This document shows positions 16,883-24,593 of a stretch of 34,260 nucleotides of DNA, piece by piece. Position numbers and translations under genes: made by a program. Every line of letters begins with the position of its first letter. Position 1 is the first letter of the stretch. This DNA comes from Stutzerimonas stutzeri (GTDB lineage Bacteria; Pseudomonadota; Gammaproteobacteria; Pseudomonadales; Pseudomonadaceae), in NCBI RefSeq assembly GCF_000590475.1, contig NZ_CP007441.1:1-34260 (forward strand). The letters are read 5' to 3'. The notes under the pieces were generated by a model. That model had not been told where the DNA came from. It saw only the letters and a program-made list of their open reading frames with translations, and made no database searches.

Positions 16883-17734
16883 TCACTGGGCGCAGAGCTG
16901 CGCGGCGGTCTTTTCGGTGACGTTGGACTTATCGAAGCCGAACGGTTCGACGGTCTTCAGATGCTCGTCGCTGCCGAGCCATTTCTTCAGTTCGGCATTC
17001 ACCGCATCGCGCAGCGCGGTGTCTTCGGGACGGAACGCCAGGGCGCCATAGCCAATGTGCGATGGATCGTCCTTGAACTCACTGACGGCTTCGAGCGAGT
17101 CGCCGCCTTTTTTCGCCAGGCCCTTCATGGTCAGTTGGGTACCCACCGCGGCATCGGCACGACCGCTGCGTACGGCCTGCAGCTGCGCCGTGGTGTCGGG
17201 TACCTGAAGAATCTGGTCATCGCTGATGCCGCCGTCGCGCGCATAAGCCAGGTTCACCGTACCGGACATGATTGCCAGCTTGGCACCGCTCTTGGCGATG
17301 TCTTCGTAGCTGTGCAGATTTTTAGGGTTGCCTGCTTTGACCAGTAGCGTATCCGGCAGCTCATATTGTGGATCGGTGAAGATCACCTGTTTGCAGCGGT
17401 CGGGCGTGATGTACATCCCGGCCGCGATCAGGTCGAAGCGCCCGGCACGCAGCCCAGGGATCAGCGAGCCCCATTCGGTGAGGACGGGTTTAATGGTTTC
17501 GACGCCCATCCGCTGGAAAATCTTCTCGACAATCTCGGGCGATTCGCCCGTGACGCTGCCATCGGTGGCGGTGTAGGCGAATGGTGTTTCGTTGGCGTAG
17601 CCGATGCGGACACTGTTGCTCTTTTTGATTTCATCGAGGGTGTCGGCCTGGGCCAAACTACCAAGCGAGAGGCCGGCCATTGCGGCGGAGGCAAGCAACA
17701 GCTTGCCGAAATGGAAAGGACGAGCGCGATTCAT
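16883..17734 (-). CDS. ehuB: Ectoine/hydroxyectoine-binding periplasmic protein EhuB
   Basis: This is the periplasmic solute receptor of the Ehu importer. The 283-residue precursor has a signal peptide ending LAQA (residue 30) before DTLDEIK. It then shows the two-lobed family 3 binding fold, with IGYANETPFAY (Glu49, Phe52) resembling the ligand-contact segment NExPY/F of characterised EhuB, and DLIAAGMYITPDRC. ATG 17734 is fixed by AGGAG at 8-base spacing and by the signal peptide; upstream in-frame starts would disrupt it. It is the first gene of the operon and divergent from enuR. Specificity is inferred from the motif and from eleven linked ectoine genes. Confidence 0.92.
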   Translation of the reverse strand: MNRARPFHFGKLLLASAAMAGLSLGSLAQADTLDEIKKSNSVRIGYANETPFAYTATDGSVTGESPEIVEKIFQRMGVETIKPVLTEWGSLIPGLRAGRFDLIAAGMYITPDRCKQVIFTDPQYELPDTLLVKAGNPKNLHSYEDIAKSGAKLAIMSGTVNLAYARDGGISDDQILQVPDTTAQLQAVRSGRADAAVGTQLTMKGLAKKGGDSLEAVSEFKDDPSHIGYGALAFRPEDTALRDAVNAELKKWLGSDEHLKTVEPFGFDKSNVTEKTAAQLCAQ

Positions 17735-17977
17735 CGTGAATTCTCCTGTGCTTTTTTGGTTCGCAGGCGGGCCTGCTATATAGGAGGGCAGTTTCATGAG
17801 CATCAGGACAGGGCATTCCCTGCCTCAGCGCGGCTTGGGACTTCTTCTTCGAGACGTGCGCCGCGTTTCGCCGCTCGAGCATAACAAAGACCGTTTTCTC
17901 AGTGGGATTGCACTAGGACAATTGCATGACACTGCAGTTCGGCTGATCCTGTCGGCTCGACTGAAGGTGGGATTGTC
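17735..17977. promoter_or_regulatory. Divergent ehuB/enuR control region with operator-like repeats
   Basis: This 243-base gap must hold the promoters of both the ehu operon and enuR. Toward ehuB, the minus strand has a TATATA -10 candidate (17777-17782), immediately followed by a 6-base inverted repeat with a 2-base centre, GCAGGC-GG-GCCTGC (17763-17776), suitably placed for a repressor. Toward enuR there are direct repeats ATTGCA (17907-17912 and 17921-17926), GTGGGATTG (17902-17910 and 17967-17975) and the word ACTAGGAC (17912-17919). The reverse complement of ACTAGGAC, GTCCTAGT, recurs upstream of eutB. EnuR is the likely binder but no site is proven. Confidence 0.4.
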
Positions 17978-19387
17978 ATGCGCAACTGGAAACAGGCCTT
18001 GCTCGCTGCCCGGAGTGGCGCGTCGAAATACAAGCTGCTGGTCACCGCTATTGCAACCGACATCGAACAGGGCCACCTGCAGGACGGCCAGCGCCTGCCG
18101 CCGCAGCGGTTGCTGGCCGAGCAACTCGACATCAGCGTGCAGACGGTGACCAATGCCTACAAGGAATTGGAGCGCCAGGGTTGGGTGCGCTGCGAAGTAG
18201 GCCGCGGCAGCTTCGTCAGTCGGCGCATCAGCGAGCGAGTCGCCAGTTCGATGCTTGATCGCGGCGAAAATTCGCTGCTCGATTTTTCAACGGCGCGCAT
18301 CGTTCGTACCGAGACGCACGACCGCTTTTGGCGCCGAACCTGCGAGGAGCTGGCGGCCGAGCACGAACAACCCTGGATCCACGCCTGCCGGCCGATCGCC
18401 GGTTTCGAGCACCACCGCGAGGTCGGCGTGCAATGGCTCGCCGGGCTGGGTCTGAAGGTAGACCTGCAGGATCTGCTGCTCACCAACGGTACCTCCCACG
18501 CGATCTTCCTCGCCCTCGCCTCTCTGGCTGGGCCGGACGATCTGGTCCTCTGCGAAAACTGTACCGACCATGGGGTAATCGGCACCGCTCAGGTGCTCGG
18601 CTTCACCCTGCAAGGCGTGGAGACCGATCGCCATGGTCTCGATCCGGAGCATTTCGAGGACCTGTGCGGCAACGAGCGGGTCACCGCGCTGGTCTGTACA
18701 CCGAATCTGAACAATCCCACCAGCACCATAATGCCGGATACGCGCCGCCGCGAAATCGCCGAGATCGCCCGTCGCTACGGTGTTTATGTGATCGAGGACG
18801 ACGTTTACGGGCCTCTGCTTGGCGACTACCGCGAAGCCTTGCCGATCAGCCATTACCTGCCTGAGTTGTCGTTCTACTGCACCAGCCTGACCAAGTCGGT
18901 GCTCACCGGCCTGCGCATCGGCTATCTGGCCATGCCGCGGCGGCTGGCGTTGCGCACCGAAAGCATATTGCGGGTCAACAGCTGGATGGCCGCGCCGCTG
19001 CTGGGCGAAATCGCCACGCGTTGGATCGAGCACGGTCAGGCCGATGAACTGGTGCGCCTGCAGCGCGAGTTGATCGCCACCCGCCAGGCCGCAGTGACCG
19101 CTGAACTGGGCGATTACCTGCGTGGCAGCCACCCAGCCTCCCTCAGCGCCTGGCTGAACGTGCCCGACCATTGGGAGCTGGATGCGCTGCAGCACGAGTT
19201 GCGCCGCCGTGAGATTGCCCTGACCCTGCCCGACCCCTTCCTGCCGCCGGGTACCCGACGGCCGAGGGCGATGCGTCTGTGCGTGGGTGCCGAGTGCGAC
19301 GAAGAGCGCTTGCGTGAGGGGTTGTGCAGCGTTCGCGAGGTTTTTGAGCAGTACCCGGAGATTCACGAGTTTCGCGGCGCGCGCTGA
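17978..19387 (+). CDS. enuR: MocR-type PLP-dependent ectoine utilisation regulator EnuR
   Basis: EnuR controls ectoine import and catabolism genes and senses the pathway intermediates N-alpha-acetyl-diaminobutyrate and diaminobutyrate through bound PLP. The 469-residue protein has an N-terminal GntR winged helix (about residues 10-75, with RLPPQRLLAEQLDISVQTV) joined to a fold-type I aminotransferase domain (about 100-460). The PLP lysine is Lys306 in TSLTKSVLTGLRIGY, and the PLP-ring aspartate block IEDDVYGPLL is present. Known EnuR has its lysine at almost the same place. ATG 17978 follows AAGGTGGG. It is divergent from ehuB and upstream of eutB, so it can read both promoters. Confidence 0.9.
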   Translation: MRNWKQALLAARSGASKYKLLVTAIATDIEQGHLQDGQRLPPQRLLAEQLDISVQTVTNAYKELERQGWVRCEVGRGSFVSRRISERVASSMLDRGENSLLDFSTARIVRTETHDRFWRRTCEELAAEHEQPWIHACRPIAGFEHHREVGVQWLAGLGLKVDLQDLLLTNGTSHAIFLALASLAGPDDLVLCENCTDHGVIGTAQVLGFTLQGVETDRHGLDPEHFEDLCGNERVTALVCTPNLNNPTSTIMPDTRRREIAEIARRYGVYVIEDDVYGPLLGDYREALPISHYLPELSFYCTSLTKSVLTGLRIGYLAMPRRLALRTESILRVNSWMAAPLLGEIATRWIEHGQADELVRLQRELIATRQAAVTAELGDYLRGSHPASLSAWLNVPDHWELDALQHELRRREIALTLPDPFLPPGTRRPRAMRLCVGAECDEERLREGLCSVREVFEQYPEIHEFRGAR

Positions 19388-19563
19388 AAAAATGAGCCCG
19401 CGTGCACCAAGTGTGTCGCTCGCAGACCTATGAGCCCCATGACATGGCGCATCAGGCCTTGGGAGCGGCACAATTGTGGGGCAAAAATAAAGAGTCCTAG
19501 TACATTGGGCTGCTGAAATCAGCGCTCCTACACTCGGCGACATCCATCATCGGGATGTTTGCC
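19388..19563 (+). promoter_or_regulatory. Upstream region of eutB with palindromes and a motif shared with enuR/ehuB
   Basis: The gap holds a perfect palindrome CACAATTGTG (19469-19478), the word GTCCTAGT (19494-19501) also found inverted before enuR, and an inverted repeat GCTGA-AA-TCAGC (19512-19523). No terminator is seen after enuR and no confident -35/-10 pair could be assigned. It probably carries a regulated promoter for eutB onward. Confidence 0.35.
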
Positions 19564-20535
19564 ATGCAGCCGATTCTTCTCGACCAGCTCTTCGACGCAC
19601 GCGAGCGCATTCGCGGCCTCGTTCGGGAAACGCCCCTGGAGCGTTCGGCGTCGCTCAGCCTGCTGGCTGGCGTACCGGTGTGGTTGAAGCTGGAATCGCA
19701 GCAGGCCACCGGCAGCTTCAAACTGCGTGGCGCGAGCTATGCGGTCGCCCAGTTATCGGAGACGCAGAAACGCCTCGGCGTGGTCACCGCCTCCACCGGA
19801 AATCATGGTCGTGCGCTCGCTTTCGCTGCGCAGCAGCAGGGCGCCAAAGCCGTCGTCTGCCTGTCGCATATGGTGCCGCCAAACAAGGTGCAGGCGATCC
19901 GCGAGCTTGGTGCCGAGGTGGTCATCGTCGGTCACAGCCAGGATGACGCCCAGGTCGAGGCCGAACGCATCGCCCAAGAGCAGGGCGCCACCTTCATTCC
20001 GCCTTTTGACCATCCGCATATCATCGCTGGCCAGGGCACACTCGGCCTGGAAATACTCGAACAGTGTCCCGAAGTCGCCGAGGTGCTGGTGCCGCTTTCC
20101 GGCGGCGGACTGTTTGCCGGTGTCGCCCTGGGCCTCAAGCACCAACGCCCGGCGATCCGCGCCCATGGCATCAGCATGCGCTGCGGCGCGGCGATGTATG
20201 CGAGCCTCGAGGCGGGCCACCCGGTCGAGCTCGACGAGCGCCCCAGCCTGGCCGACTCACTTGGCGGCGGCATCGGATTGAACAATCGCTACACCTTCGA
20301 CCTCGTCCGTGAGCTCGCCGACAGCGTCCTCTTGCTCGACGAGCCGATCATCGCCGCCGGCATCCGCCATGCCTACCACGAGGAACGGCTGGTGATCGAA
20401 GGCGCCGCCGCCGTCGGCATCGCCGCCCTGCTCGAGCGCTCGATCAAGCCACGTGGGCCGGTGGTCATCGTGATCAGCGGCCGTAACGTGGATAACGGAC
20501 AGCATTTGCGCGTGCTCAACGGCGCCAACGAATAA
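19564..20535 (+). CDS. eutB: Hydroxyectoine utilisation dehydratase EutB (threonine dehydratase-like)
   Basis: This is a fold-type II PLP enzyme related to threonine/serine dehydratases, assigned by context to hydroxyectoine breakdown. From ATG 19564 (323 residues) the PLP lysine is Lys53 in TGSFKLRGA. The phosphate and substrate loops are STGNHG (Asn80) and SGGGLFAGVA. There is no C-terminal ACT regulatory domain, unlike biosynthetic IlvA. ATG 19564 is preferred over ATG 19555 because GGGA then lies 8 bases upstream. EutB and EutC are normally listed with EutA, which is not in this window. The exact reaction in hydroxyectoine conversion is less settled than that of the Doe enzymes. Confidence 0.85.
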   Translation: MQPILLDQLFDARERIRGLVRETPLERSASLSLLAGVPVWLKLESQQATGSFKLRGASYAVAQLSETQKRLGVVTASTGNHGRALAFAAQQQGAKAVVCLSHMVPPNKVQAIRELGAEVVIVGHSQDDAQVEAERIAQEQGATFIPPFDHPHIIAGQGTLGLEILEQCPEVAEVLVPLSGGGLFAGVALGLKHQRPAIRAHGISMRCGAAMYASLEAGHPVELDERPSLADSLGGGIGLNNRYTFDLVRELADSVLLLDEPIIAAGIRHAYHEERLVIEGAAAVGIAALLERSIKPRGPVVIVISGRNVDNGQHLRVLNGANE

Positions 20536-20597
20536 AACAACCCAAGCCCGTCAACCCTGCTACCGGTGCGTCCGGTGTACCCCCGATGGAGATCAAC

Positions 20598-21581
20598 ATG
20601 GCCGAGACAGTGCTGCTCAGCGAAACCGATCTCCGCGCCTGCCTGGCCCTTGATCCGGCCAGCCTCGACGCGGTCGAAGATGCGTTCCGCCTGCTCGCCA
20701 CCGCGGCGGTGGCGATGCCGCCGATCCTGCGTCTGGACATCCCCGAGCACAATGGCGAGGTCGACGTGAAGACCGCCTACCTGCCGGGCCTGCCGCGCTT
20801 CGCCATCAAGGTCAGCCCGGGGTTCTTCGACAACCCGACGCTCGGTTTGCCGAGTCTCAACGGGCTGATGATGCTGTTCTCGGCGCGCACCGGCCTGCTC
20901 GATGCACTGTTGCTGGATAACGGTTTTCTTACCGCGGTGCGCACGGCCGCCGCCGGGGCAGTCGCGGCAAAATGGCTGAGCCGGGCGGACTCCAGCCGCG
21001 TAGCGATACTTGGCGCAGGCGAGCAGGCCCGTCTGCAATTGGCCGCCCTGCGCCTGGTGCGGGACATCCGCGAGGTGCGCATCTGGGCGCGCGATCCGGG
21101 GAAGGCGGCCGTCTTTGCTGGCGAATTGGAGGACATCGAAGTGCGTGTCATGGATAGCCTCGATGCCGCACTGGACGGCGTCGATATCGCCATTACCACC
21201 ACGCCCAGCCACACGCCCCTGATCCAGCCGCATCATCTGCAGCCGGGCCTGCACATCACTGCCATGGGCTCGGATGCCGAGCACAAGAACGAGATCGCCG
21301 CTGCCGCCCTGACTGCCTGTGATCTCTATATCGCTGACCGGCTCAGCCAGACCCGGGTGCTCGGTGAGCTTCACCACGCGCTAGAAGCCGGCCTAGTGGA
21401 CGACTCATCTCCTTTCGCTGAACTCGGCCAGGTGATCGCCGGGCTACACCCCGGACGCACCTCGGCTGGTCAGGTCACGCTTTGCGACTTGACCGGCACC
21501 GGCGCGCAAGACACTGCCATCGCCAACTTCGCCTTCGACCGGGCGCTCGCAGCGGGCAGGGGTTTCATCTTCAACCCCTGA
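20598..21581 (+). CDS. eutC: Ornithine cyclodeaminase/mu-crystallin family protein EutC
   Basis: This 327-residue NAD(P)-dependent family protein is linked to hydroxyectoine utilisation. The family signatures are visible: FAIKVSPGFFDNP near residue 70, a central LTAVRTAAAGAVAAKWL, and the dinucleotide-binding AILGAGEQARLQL. ATG 20598 is chosen because GGAG at 20588-20591 gives correct spacing; the in-frame ATG 20586 overlaps that element. The gene starts 62 bases after eutB and is probably co-transcribed. A REP-like element follows it. The reaction is inferred from cluster membership. Confidence 0.85.
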   Translation: MAETVLLSETDLRACLALDPASLDAVEDAFRLLATAAVAMPPILRLDIPEHNGEVDVKTAYLPGLPRFAIKVSPGFFDNPTLGLPSLNGLMMLFSARTGLLDALLLDNGFLTAVRTAAAGAVAAKWLSRADSSRVAILGAGEQARLQLAALRLVRDIREVRIWARDPGKAAVFAGELEDIEVRVMDSLDAALDGVDIAITTTPSHTPLIQPHHLQPGLHITAMGSDAEHKNEIAAAALTACDLYIADRLSQTRVLGELHHALEAGLVDDSSPFAELGQVIAGLHPGRTSAGQVTLCDLTGTGAQDTAIANFAFDRALAAGRGFIFNP

Positions 21582-21588
21582 TCTTCAG

Positions 21589-21650
21589 ACGCGAGCCTAC
21601 TCGCGCTCGGGCCACTGGCCCCAGCTCGCGAGCCAGCTCGCCCCTGCAGA
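21589..21650. repeat. REP-like palindrome pair between eutC and doeA
   Basis: Two related GC hairpins, GCGAG-CCTA-CTCGC (21591-21604) and GCGAGC-CA-GCTCGC (21628-21641), flank a third small stem GGGCC-ACT-GGCCC (21609-21621). The sequence from 21623 to 21649 closely resembles the widespread Pseudomonas REP core with GCGAGC, GCTCGC and a trailing CCTACAG-like tail (here CCTGCAG). It is mobile repeat DNA in the 101-base gap and may also affect mRNA decay inside the operon. Confidence 0.65.
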
Positions 21651-21682
21651 GCAAGAGCGGTCCACCCACGAGGGCAAAGAAG

Positions 21683-22873
21683 ATGTCCGAAATCGTCGTC
21701 AATCTCCCGTTTAGTCGGGAGGAATATGCGTTGCGTATCGCCAAGGTTCGCCAAGCCATGGCCGCACGCGGTATCGAGTTGTTGATCGTCACCGACCCGT
21801 CGAACATGGCCTGGCTGACCGGCTATGACGGCTGGTCGTTCTACGTGCATCAGTGCGTGCTACTGACGCTCGACGGCGATCCGCTGTGGTTCGGCCGCGA
21901 TCAGGATGCCAACGGCGCGCGCCGCACTGTGTACATGGGCGACGACGATATCGTCGGCTACCCGGACCACTACGTGCAGTCCGCCGTGCGCCATCCTATG
22001 GACTACCTCTCCCGCGAAGTGATCGCCGCGCGCGGCTGGGACCGGCTGTCCATTGGTGTGGAGATGGACAACTACTACTTCAGCGCGGCGGCCTTCCGTT
22101 CGCTGCAGCAGCACCTGCCGCATACACGCTTTCTGGATGCCACCGCGCTGGTCAACTGGCGGCGGGCGGTGAAGTCGCCGCAGGAAATCGAGTACATGCG
22201 CGTCGCGGCGCGCATCGTTCAGCGCATGCACGAGACGATCTATGAGCGTATCGAGCCCGGTCTGCGCAAAAACGAGCTGGTCGCCGATATCTACCGCGCC
22301 GGTATTCTGGGGATTGAAGGGCATGGTGGCGACTACCCGGCCATCGTGCCATTGCTGCCGACCGGCGCCGACGCCAGTGCGCCGCATCTGACCTGGAACG
22401 ATAACCCGTTCCGCCTGGGCGCCGGCACCTTCTTCGAGATTGCCGGCTGCTACAAGCGCTACCACTGCCCGCTGTCGCGCACCATCTACCTGGGCAAACC
22501 GCCGGCGCACATTCTCGAGGCCGAACAGGCGGTGGTCGAGGGCATCTCCGCGGGCCTCGCGGTGGCGCGGCCCGGTAATACCACCGGCGACATCGCCCGT
22601 GCGTTTCTTAAAGTGCTCGACAAGTTCGACATCCAGAAGGACAGCCGCTGCGGCTACCCGATCGGCATCAGCTACCCGCCGGACTGGGGCGAGCGGACCA
22701 TGAGCCTGCGCCCGAGCGACGAAAGCGTGCTCGAGCCGGGCATGACCTTCCACTTCATCCCGGGATTGTGGATGGAGGACTGGGGGCTGGAAATCACCGA
22801 AAGCATCCTGATCACCGAGACCGGGATGGAGACCTTCTGCGACTTGCCACGCAAGCTTTACATCAAGGACTGA
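21683..22873 (+). CDS. doeA: Ectoine hydrolase DoeA (EutD)
   Basis: DoeA opens the ectoine ring, giving mainly N-alpha-acetyl-L-2,4-diaminobutyrate. The 396-residue protein has the creatinase/aminopeptidase P (M24) layout: an N-terminal substrate domain beginning VRQAMAARGIELLIVTDPSNMAWLTGYDGWSFY, and a C-terminal pita-bread domain. Length and sequence style match characterised DoeA (about 400 residues). The open frame extends upstream, but ATG 21683 follows AGGGCAAAGAAG and gives the family N-terminus. It is followed 4 bases later by doeB, and the two gene products are known to act as a hydrolase-deacetylase pair. Confidence 0.93.
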   Translation: MSEIVVNLPFSREEYALRIAKVRQAMAARGIELLIVTDPSNMAWLTGYDGWSFYVHQCVLLTLDGDPLWFGRDQDANGARRTVYMGDDDIVGYPDHYVQSAVRHPMDYLSREVIAARGWDRLSIGVEMDNYYFSAAAFRSLQQHLPHTRFLDATALVNWRRAVKSPQEIEYMRVAARIVQRMHETIYERIEPGLRKNELVADIYRAGILGIEGHGGDYPAIVPLLPTGADASAPHLTWNDNPFRLGAGTFFEIAGCYKRYHCPLSRTIYLGKPPAHILEAEQAVVEGISAGLAVARPGNTTGDIARAFLKVLDKFDIQKDSRCGYPIGISYPPDWGERTMSLRPSDESVLEPGMTFHFIPGLWMEDWGLEITESILITETGMETFCDLPRKLYIKD

Positions 22874-22877
22874 GCCC

Positions 22878-23882
22878 ATGAGCGAATCTGCATTGCGCAA
22901 TCCCATCAGCCCCACGGTCGACTTTGAGCGTGACGGCGTGCAACACGGCTATCTGCGCCTGCCGTACTCGCGCGACGATTCGGCCTGGGGTGCAGTGATG
23001 ATCCCGTTGACCGTGGTGAAGAACGGCGCGGGTCCCACCGCATTGTTTTCCGGCGGCAATCACGGCGACGAGTATGAAGGCCCGCTCGCACTGAGCAAGC
23101 TGGCCTGCAGTCTCGATCCGGCCCGTCTGCATGGACGGGTGATCATTGTTCCCTTCATGAACGCCCCAGCGGTGTGGGCCGGTACCCGCACTTCGCCGAT
23201 CGACCAGGGCAACCTTAACCGCAGCTTCCCCGGTCGGCCTGACGGCAGCGTGACGGAAAAGATCGCGAACTACTTCCAACGTAGCCTGCTGCCGCTGGCC
23301 GACTTGGTGCTGGACATTCACTCCGGCGGCAAGACCCTCGACTTCCTGCCGTTCGCCGCCTGCCACGTGCTGACAGACAAGGCTCAGCAGGCTCGCTGCG
23401 AGGCCGGCATGTGGGCCTTCGCGGCGCCCTACTGCATGCGCATGCTCGAACAGGATGCGCTGGGCATGTACGACACCGCGGCAGAAGCGCAGGGCAAGGT
23501 ATTCGTTACCACCGAGCTCGGCGGCGGCGGCTCCATCAGCGCCAGGACGCTGGCCATTGCCGAGCGTGGCGTGCGCAACCTGCTGATCCATTTCGACATG
23601 CTCGACGGCGACATCGAGCCGGCCGACTCGGTGATGTTGGATATGCCGGATGGCGATTGCTACCTCTGCAGTGAGAGCGACGGGCTGCTCGAATTGTGCA
23701 AGGATCTGGGCGAGACCGTTCAGGCCGGTGAGCTGGTGGCGAGGGTGCATGATGCCCGTCGCACCGGCGTGATGCCGATGGAATACCGAGCATGTCGCAG
23801 CGGCCTGCTCAGCGCTCGGCATTTTCCGGGACGGGTGCAAAGCGGCGATACGCTGGCGGTGATCGCCGAGGTGGTGCGGTAA
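22878..23882 (+). CDS. doeB: N-alpha-acetyl-L-2,4-diaminobutyrate deacetylase DoeB (EutE)
   Basis: DoeB removes the acetyl group from the DoeA product to release L-2,4-diaminobutyrate. This 334-residue protein belongs to the zinc-dependent succinylglutamate desuccinylase/aspartoacylase family. The predicted zinc ligands are His62 and Glu65 in GGNHGDEYEG and His148 in DIHSGGKT, and the probable catalytic base is Glu213 in VTTELGGGG. The ATG lies 4 bases after the doeA stop, so translation is likely coupled. It is complete and unremarkable. Confidence 0.93.
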   Translation: MSESALRNPISPTVDFERDGVQHGYLRLPYSRDDSAWGAVMIPLTVVKNGAGPTALFSGGNHGDEYEGPLALSKLACSLDPARLHGRVIIVPFMNAPAVWAGTRTSPIDQGNLNRSFPGRPDGSVTEKIANYFQRSLLPLADLVLDIHSGGKTLDFLPFAACHVLTDKAQQARCEAGMWAFAAPYCMRMLEQDALGMYDTAAEAQGKVFVTTELGGGGSISARTLAIAERGVRNLLIHFDMLDGDIEPADSVMLDMPDGDCYLCSESDGLLELCKDLGETVQAGELVARVHDARRTGVMPMEYRACRSGLLSARHFPGRVQSGDTLAVIAEVVR

Positions 23883-23973
23883 ACACGATAACTGCGCGGG
23901 GCCTCAATCTTCGTCCGGTGCGAGGAAAGACAAGCCGCACGACGGGCCGTGCCGGCTGTGACAGGGAGAAATC

Positions 23974-24480
23974 ATGCTCAAGCTCGACCGCTATGACCTG
24001 AAGATCCTGCGCATCCTGTCCGAGGACGGGCGGATCACCAAGTCGGCGCTGGCCGAGGCGATCAACCTCTCGGTCACTCCGGCTTGGGAGCGCGTGCGCA
24101 AGCTCCAAGCCGCTGGGCTGGTGCGCGGCTATCGGGCGCTGATCGACTGGGGCGCACTGTTCCGCACGCAGCAGGTGCTGGTGGAAATTAGCCTGGCGCG
24201 ACACACCGCCCAGGACATGCGCCGTTTCGAACAGCGTCTGGCCGAGGCTCCGGAGGTCGCCTTCTGCTATGCCACGGGTGGCGGCGTCGACTACATCGCG
24301 ATGATCCGAGCGCGCGACATCGACCACTATCAGCGTTTCATCGACACGTTGTTGCTGGAAGATTTGGGCATCGAGCGCTACTACACCTACATCGTCACCA
24401 AGAGCGTCAAGCGCGACGAAGGCGGCGCTCCAGCGGCGTTCGATGATGATATCCAGGCTGCGCGGATTGAGGTGTTCTGA
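23974..24480 (+). CDS. doeX: Lrp/AsnC-family regulator DoeX
   Basis: This 168-residue feast/famine regulator is the usual companion of doeAB. The N-terminal helix-turn-helix covers about residues 5-55 (DLKILRILSEDGRITKSALA then LSVTPAWERVRKL). The C-terminal RAM domain for effector binding and oligomerisation covers about 70-150, with ATGGGVDYIAMIRA. GGGAG at good spacing supports ATG 23974. It lies 91 bases after doeB. The cluster thus has two transcription factors of different families, EnuR and DoeX; which promoters DoeX reads cannot be told. Confidence 0.9.
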   Translation: MLKLDRYDLKILRILSEDGRITKSALAEAINLSVTPAWERVRKLQAAGLVRGYRALIDWGALFRTQQVLVEISLARHTAQDMRRFEQRLAEAPEVAFCYATGGGVDYIAMIRARDIDHYQRFIDTLLLEDLGIERYYTYIVTKSVKRDEGGAPAAFDDDIQAARIEVF

Positions 24481-24550
24481 CGGGCGCCGCTATACCTCGG
24501 CCCGGTTTGCCACTAGAATGCGCGCCGCCTTGGCCCTGTTGGCCCGGCAA

Positions 24551-24586
24551 ATGGGTTCCCTCACCCCATCACTCTTAAAAAAGGAC
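24551..24586 (+). promoter_or_regulatory. preQ1-I riboswitch controlling yhhQ
   Basis: Stem P1 is ATGGG (24551-24555) with CCCAT (24565-24569). Loop L1 is TTCCCTCAC, ending in the expected ligand-pairing cytosine (C24564). The A-rich tail CTTAAAAAAGGA follows, and its GGA (24583-24585) can pair with TCC (24557-24559) to form the H-type pseudoknot. This arrangement and much of the sequence match the known preQ1-I class, including the GGGT..ACCCC core and A-run of the Thermoanaerobacter example. The tail GGA is also the Shine-Dalgarno, 8 bases before the yhhQ ATG, so ligand binding would block translation. Confidence 0.75.
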
Positions 24587-24593
24587 AGGCAAC

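Noticed and set aside
18287..19543. 418-residue minus-strand open frame opposite enuR
   Set aside because: Antisense shadow of EnuR; no recognisable domain, and the opposite strand has PLP and HTH motifs.
20450..20460. CCACGTGG-containing sequence in eutB
   Set aside because: Only the central octamer matches parS; the outer bases are wrong on both sides.
24481..24504. CGGGC...GCCCG pairing just after doeX as a terminator
   Set aside because: The stem is 5 bases with a 14-base loop and no T-run; too weak to support.
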